From Dimorphilus gyrociliatus (lineage: Eukaryota > Annelida > Polychaeta > Dinophilidae), in the NCBI GenBank assembly GCA_904063045.1, contig CAJFCJ010000006.1, positions 2,923,631 through 2,987,630 on the forward strand: a stretch of DNA of 64,000 nucleotides, in the 5' to 3' direction. A model generated the notes under the pieces. That model was not told the DNA's origin, ran no database searches, and was given only the letters and a program-made list of their open reading frames with translations. Positions 60,425 to 64,000 of this stretch are shown one piece after another (within the stretch, counting starts at the first letter, position 1; the number at the start of each line of letters is the position of its first letter). The position numbers were made by a program, and so were the translations under genes.

Positions 60425-63400
60425 ATGGCTACACCATCATCAATATCAACTGTAAGTCAAATATCAGGAGTAAATAATGCAGTTGAACAACTTCAAGAGC
60501 TTGGTATGTTTTTAAATCAGAAAGTTTTAATGGAAATAATTTCTCTTTATAAAAATCTAATTTAGCCATTCGAATGAAGACAAAAGGGGTAGGATTTAGC
60601 AGTGAAGATGTTGACAGTGTCGATTATGTAATTGATGCCTTAAATAAACTGGTATGTAATAGTGTAATTTAATTAATAAAAGTTATAGTTTAATTAAAGA
60701 AAAAAAATCATCTATCCAGGACGAGGAAAGAGAACTTATTAGACAAAAGTTAGAAACAGAAACAATAAATGCAAGTGTTCTTAGGCATGAACTGAAAGAA
60801 TTTCCTACAATAATTAAAAAGGAAATTTCGGCTGCTGTCAGTGCGGCAAGGGCTGCCAATGCCGATAACATTCAACGACTTAAACAGGAATTATTTGATA
60901 TGAATGAAAATATTGAAAGACTTGAAAACGAACATAGACAATTAGATGTTGAAAATGCTGAATTATTGTAAGTTTTTCAACTTCCGCTTATTTTCATCAA
61001 ATCGCTCAGATTTCTCAATTAATATCACTAACACTAGGTGTCACTACATGTCAATTAATTAAAAAATTTCCACAGACCTCGCAGAGACGAAATTCGAGAA
61101 AAACATAACGATATTATACACTCTTTGAACGAAAGAATGGCCGAAAAAGCAGCGTATGTTAAAACATTATATTAGTAAAATAAACGAATAAATAAATACT
61201 TTGAATTTGAATATTATAGAAAACAAATAACTTTGAACGAAACAAGAGATCAACTTCGAGAAACAAATGAAAAGGTTCTTTTTTTTTCGTATTTTTAAAC
61301 TTCAAATTATTAAAAATGTTCTTAACATCACTCTGTATTCACTCTGTAGATATTAGACTTGGAGGATGGAATTACACAATTAAAAGAAGCTTTAATTGCT
61401 GAAAGGGCTCAAGTAAGAATGGAGAAGAAAAAATTAAAAAAGGCTGTTGTAAGTAAAGATTAATTACCTTATTATCCAATTTAAGATTATTTGGAAAAAT
61501 TACTATTCTATTCCAGTATGATACAACCTTGAAAAGTAGGGAACAGCAAGAATTAAATACTGGTAAAAAAAAGTAAGCAATTGTTTATTATTCATCATTT
61601 TAATAGAATAAAGGTATTATCTTTAAATTCTTATTTATTTAGAGAAATGGATGGTTTATATGAACTATTAACCGAAAGTGAAGAGAAACTAAGTCTATTA
61701 AAGAAGGTAATATCAATCTCTTCCCTTTTCCCCACATTACTCTTCTCAAAACTTGTCATTTTTCTTTTCTTTTTTTTTGTTTAATAGACAATAAGAAAAT
61801 TTGAACAATCACGTAACGTTTTAACTGAAAAAGAAAAGAATTTGTCGGATCAATTACGGCGAGAACATCAGGAGAATGAAGCTTTACGTGAAGAAGCGTA
61901 AATTTTTTATAATATCTCCCTAAATATAAAGAGTTTTAACTATTTAATTGAAAATAAAAGGAAACGACTAAGAATAGAAAGGGAAGAAGCTGAAAAGAAT
62001 TTTTCGCAAATGAAATCCGAAAGATCAGACTATATAAAAGAGGTTACATTTCTCTTTCCTTTCTATTATCTTTTCTGCAAATTTTTACTTTTTAGTTGAA
62101 AGCAAATTCTGAAAAATTAGCATCTGAATGCGACATTCTTAAAAGAGAAAGAGATGCACTTATCGTTGGTAAGTTTAGAATAAAAATATTAATTTTACAG
62201 TGCGTCGAAATAAATGATTATCTTTAAAAGATTTAAATGAAAAGTCTAATATACGTAAAAGAGATTCAAAGATTGTTAAAGAAAAGCAACAAAAGTTTGT
62301 TTAATTATTTAGTCATTGTGTAATTTTAATTATTATTCTTTTAAAAAGGTTAAATGATTCAAAGACTGAATTTGCTAACTTGGCCGAAGATACCGCTAAA
62401 ATGAGACAAGATATAGTTGAAATGGAAGAGAGAATGATTGAATTAAATGAGTCACACGAGTAAGAACGTTTGCCCCCTCCTTTTTCTAGCGTTTTCCACT
62501 TAATCAAGCGTTACCCGATAGGGTGAAAGAAAATTAATTAATAAATTCAATTTTAAGTCTATTTTTAGGCGAATAGCGTCTCGATTTCATGAGAATTCTG
62601 TTTAAGCCCTTTGCCTCATTTTACTCTCTTTTCGCACTCTAAAAAAAGGGGTCTGTTAACCAGAACATAAGAATTACTATCACGCAAGCCGTCACCTTGT
62701 GGACGACATTCTATAATTAATACAAGAATTAGTTAAATTACTACATAATGTAATAAAGATAAAAATAAATTTGATCCAATTCCAGGGCAATAGTCGCTAC
62801 TCTGAATAAACAAATTGAGGAGGCAAGGCAGCAGTTAGGAAAGGAAAGGAAAGAACGGTATACCTAGTGCAATTAAATTAAATTGTATTATTAAAATGGG
62901 GCGATTTCCTAAAATAGAATGGAAGCTCAAGCTAAAAGAGATGAAGTACAGCAGAAAATTGATGAAGTTCGATATGAAGCCAATAAAAGTATGACTCTGA
63001 TGAGCAAAGCCATTAACGAAGGCAAAAAGGAACACGATAGTCTAGCTAGAGAGGTAATTAAAAAACAAAATTCTTTTAAAGGGCTATAAAAGAATCTTTT
63101 ACCTATATATTATCTATCAGGGTACTCAACTTCAAAAATCCATTAGAGAAAACGATTCTAAAATCAAAAGTTTAGCAATGGAATTAACTAATCTTCAAAA
63201 ACTCTACGAAGATAAAGTTCAATCATTTAATAAAGATATTGCCGATCACGAGGTTATATTTAATATTAATCAAACTAGTTAAAAAAAAAACAACAAAAAC
63301 AATAATAAACAAACATAAAATAATGAATTAGGACGAAGAAGAGAAGCTAAAATTGAAGAAAGAACATTATTCCGTAGTTATTGGTGAAAAAACTGAACCG

Positions 63401-64000
63401 TTTAAACAATTAGAAGCCGAGTACGAAGAAAGAACAAAAGCTTATAATGAATTAAAAAGTGAAGTTGTTAGTGAGTAGTGTTTATGATTATAATTTCCGT
63501 TTTAGATTGAATTTATGATACTTAGGTTCGAATAATACTAGGATGATGTATTTAGCCGAATATAATAAACATAATACAGAAATTATAGATAGAGTGGTTA
63601 GAATTAGCTTAAGATTTGACTTAATTAAATAGACTATTCAGGATAGCTTTAACTTTTTCTTCTGAATTCGAACCATACTTTTTACAGCACAAAAAATTAA
63701 AAAGAAACAATTAGAAGAATCTGTTAAAAATGCTTCAACAGAAATTGAAACTATGATTAATCCTAGAGTAAGATTTTATCATTCTAATTATTCAAAAAAT
63801 GTATATCTTTTATATTTTAACGAAAAATTAGAGTACAATAAAGAAAGAATTAAATGCTAAAAGGCAAGAACTAAAGCATTGTATGGAGAGACGTCATAGC
63901 GATCATAAACAATTAGAATCCGATATTTATGACGCTACAGCAAAATTGGAAACAATTAACGAAGCGAATAGAAATTTTAAAAAAGTAATTTTGTTTTTAA
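60425..64000 (+). CDS. Large many-exon coiled-coil protein (3' partial)
   Basis: At least 18 short exons with introns of about 50-70 bases carry one long heptad-rich protein that runs past the window end. The start MATPSSISTV is used; an alternative at 60308 would add a hydrophobic segment. The N-terminal region (NAVEQLQELAIRMKTKG, FSSEDVDSVDYVIDALNKL, ETETINASVLRHELKEFP, AAVSAARAANADNIQRLKQE) resembles the CCDC175-type N-terminus as I recall it. Everything after is Glu/Lys/Leu-rich coiled coil without other domains. Such proteins are often ciliary or centrosomal structural components, but no function can be read off here. One intron (62463-62784) is far larger than the others. Confidence 0.7.
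62463..62784. other. Unusually large intron of the coiled-coil gene
   Basis: 322 bases against 50-70 for its neighbours, with a more mixed base composition in the middle. No frame or tRNA/rRNA motif recognised. Could hold a small RNA or a short element. Confidence 0.35.

Overview
The window is nuclear DNA from a bilaterian animal with a compact, AT-rich genome. Genes are dense, most introns are about 50-100 bases with GT..AG ends, and several animal-type genes are present: heparan-sulfate C5-epimerase, a claudin-like protein, a tetraspanin, a calaxin-like ciliary EF-hand protein and a PAN/galactose-binding secreted protein. A miniature lophotrochozoan such as a small annelid would fit, but the species cannot be fixed from the sequence alone.

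Left edge (2-1453, +): the 3' part of a very large metallothionein-like protein. About ten copies of a 41-residue unit, most with 16 cysteines, lie in a frame that is open from the window edge and has no start codon here.

1981-40790: the main feature is a roughly 39-kb cluster of eleven units of one gene family (numbered 1-11 here). Nine units are on the - strand and two (6 and 7) on the +. The full form is an N-terminus often starting Met-Gly (possible myristoylation), an SPSB-like SPRY domain, about 300 residues of armadillo-like helices, a CxCxxCH motif, and a C-terminal domain with an HGT motif. That last domain resembles the C-terminus of NEURL4 and shows a PARP-like H...Y...E pattern. 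Six units are full length (2, 3, 4, 5, 7, 9 and 11 carry all three regions, but 2 and 9 have lost the His). Units 1, 6, 8 and 10 lack one or more domains, and a SPRY pseudogene relic lies between units 7 and 8. The intron phases are shared, so this is one family under birth-and-death evolution. I infer, without proof, sensor/effector proteins (SPRY recognition plus a possible ADP-ribosyltransferase) such as those of innate immunity. Inside the cluster are an MSP-domain tail-anchored protein, a tetraspanin, a PAN/fucolectin-like secreted protein and a tRNA-Lys(CUU) gene.

41817-64000: conserved housekeeping and cell-biology genes. In order: EIF3G (-) and ESF1 (+) back to back on a 109-bp shared promoter region; a claudin-like protein (-); SEC61G (+); an LRR single-pass membrane protein (-); a calaxin-like EF-hand protein (-); GLCE (-); an FKBP/TPR co-chaperone-like protein (+); YME1L1 mitochondrial i-AAA protease (-); and a many-exon coiled-coil protein (+) that runs off the right edge.
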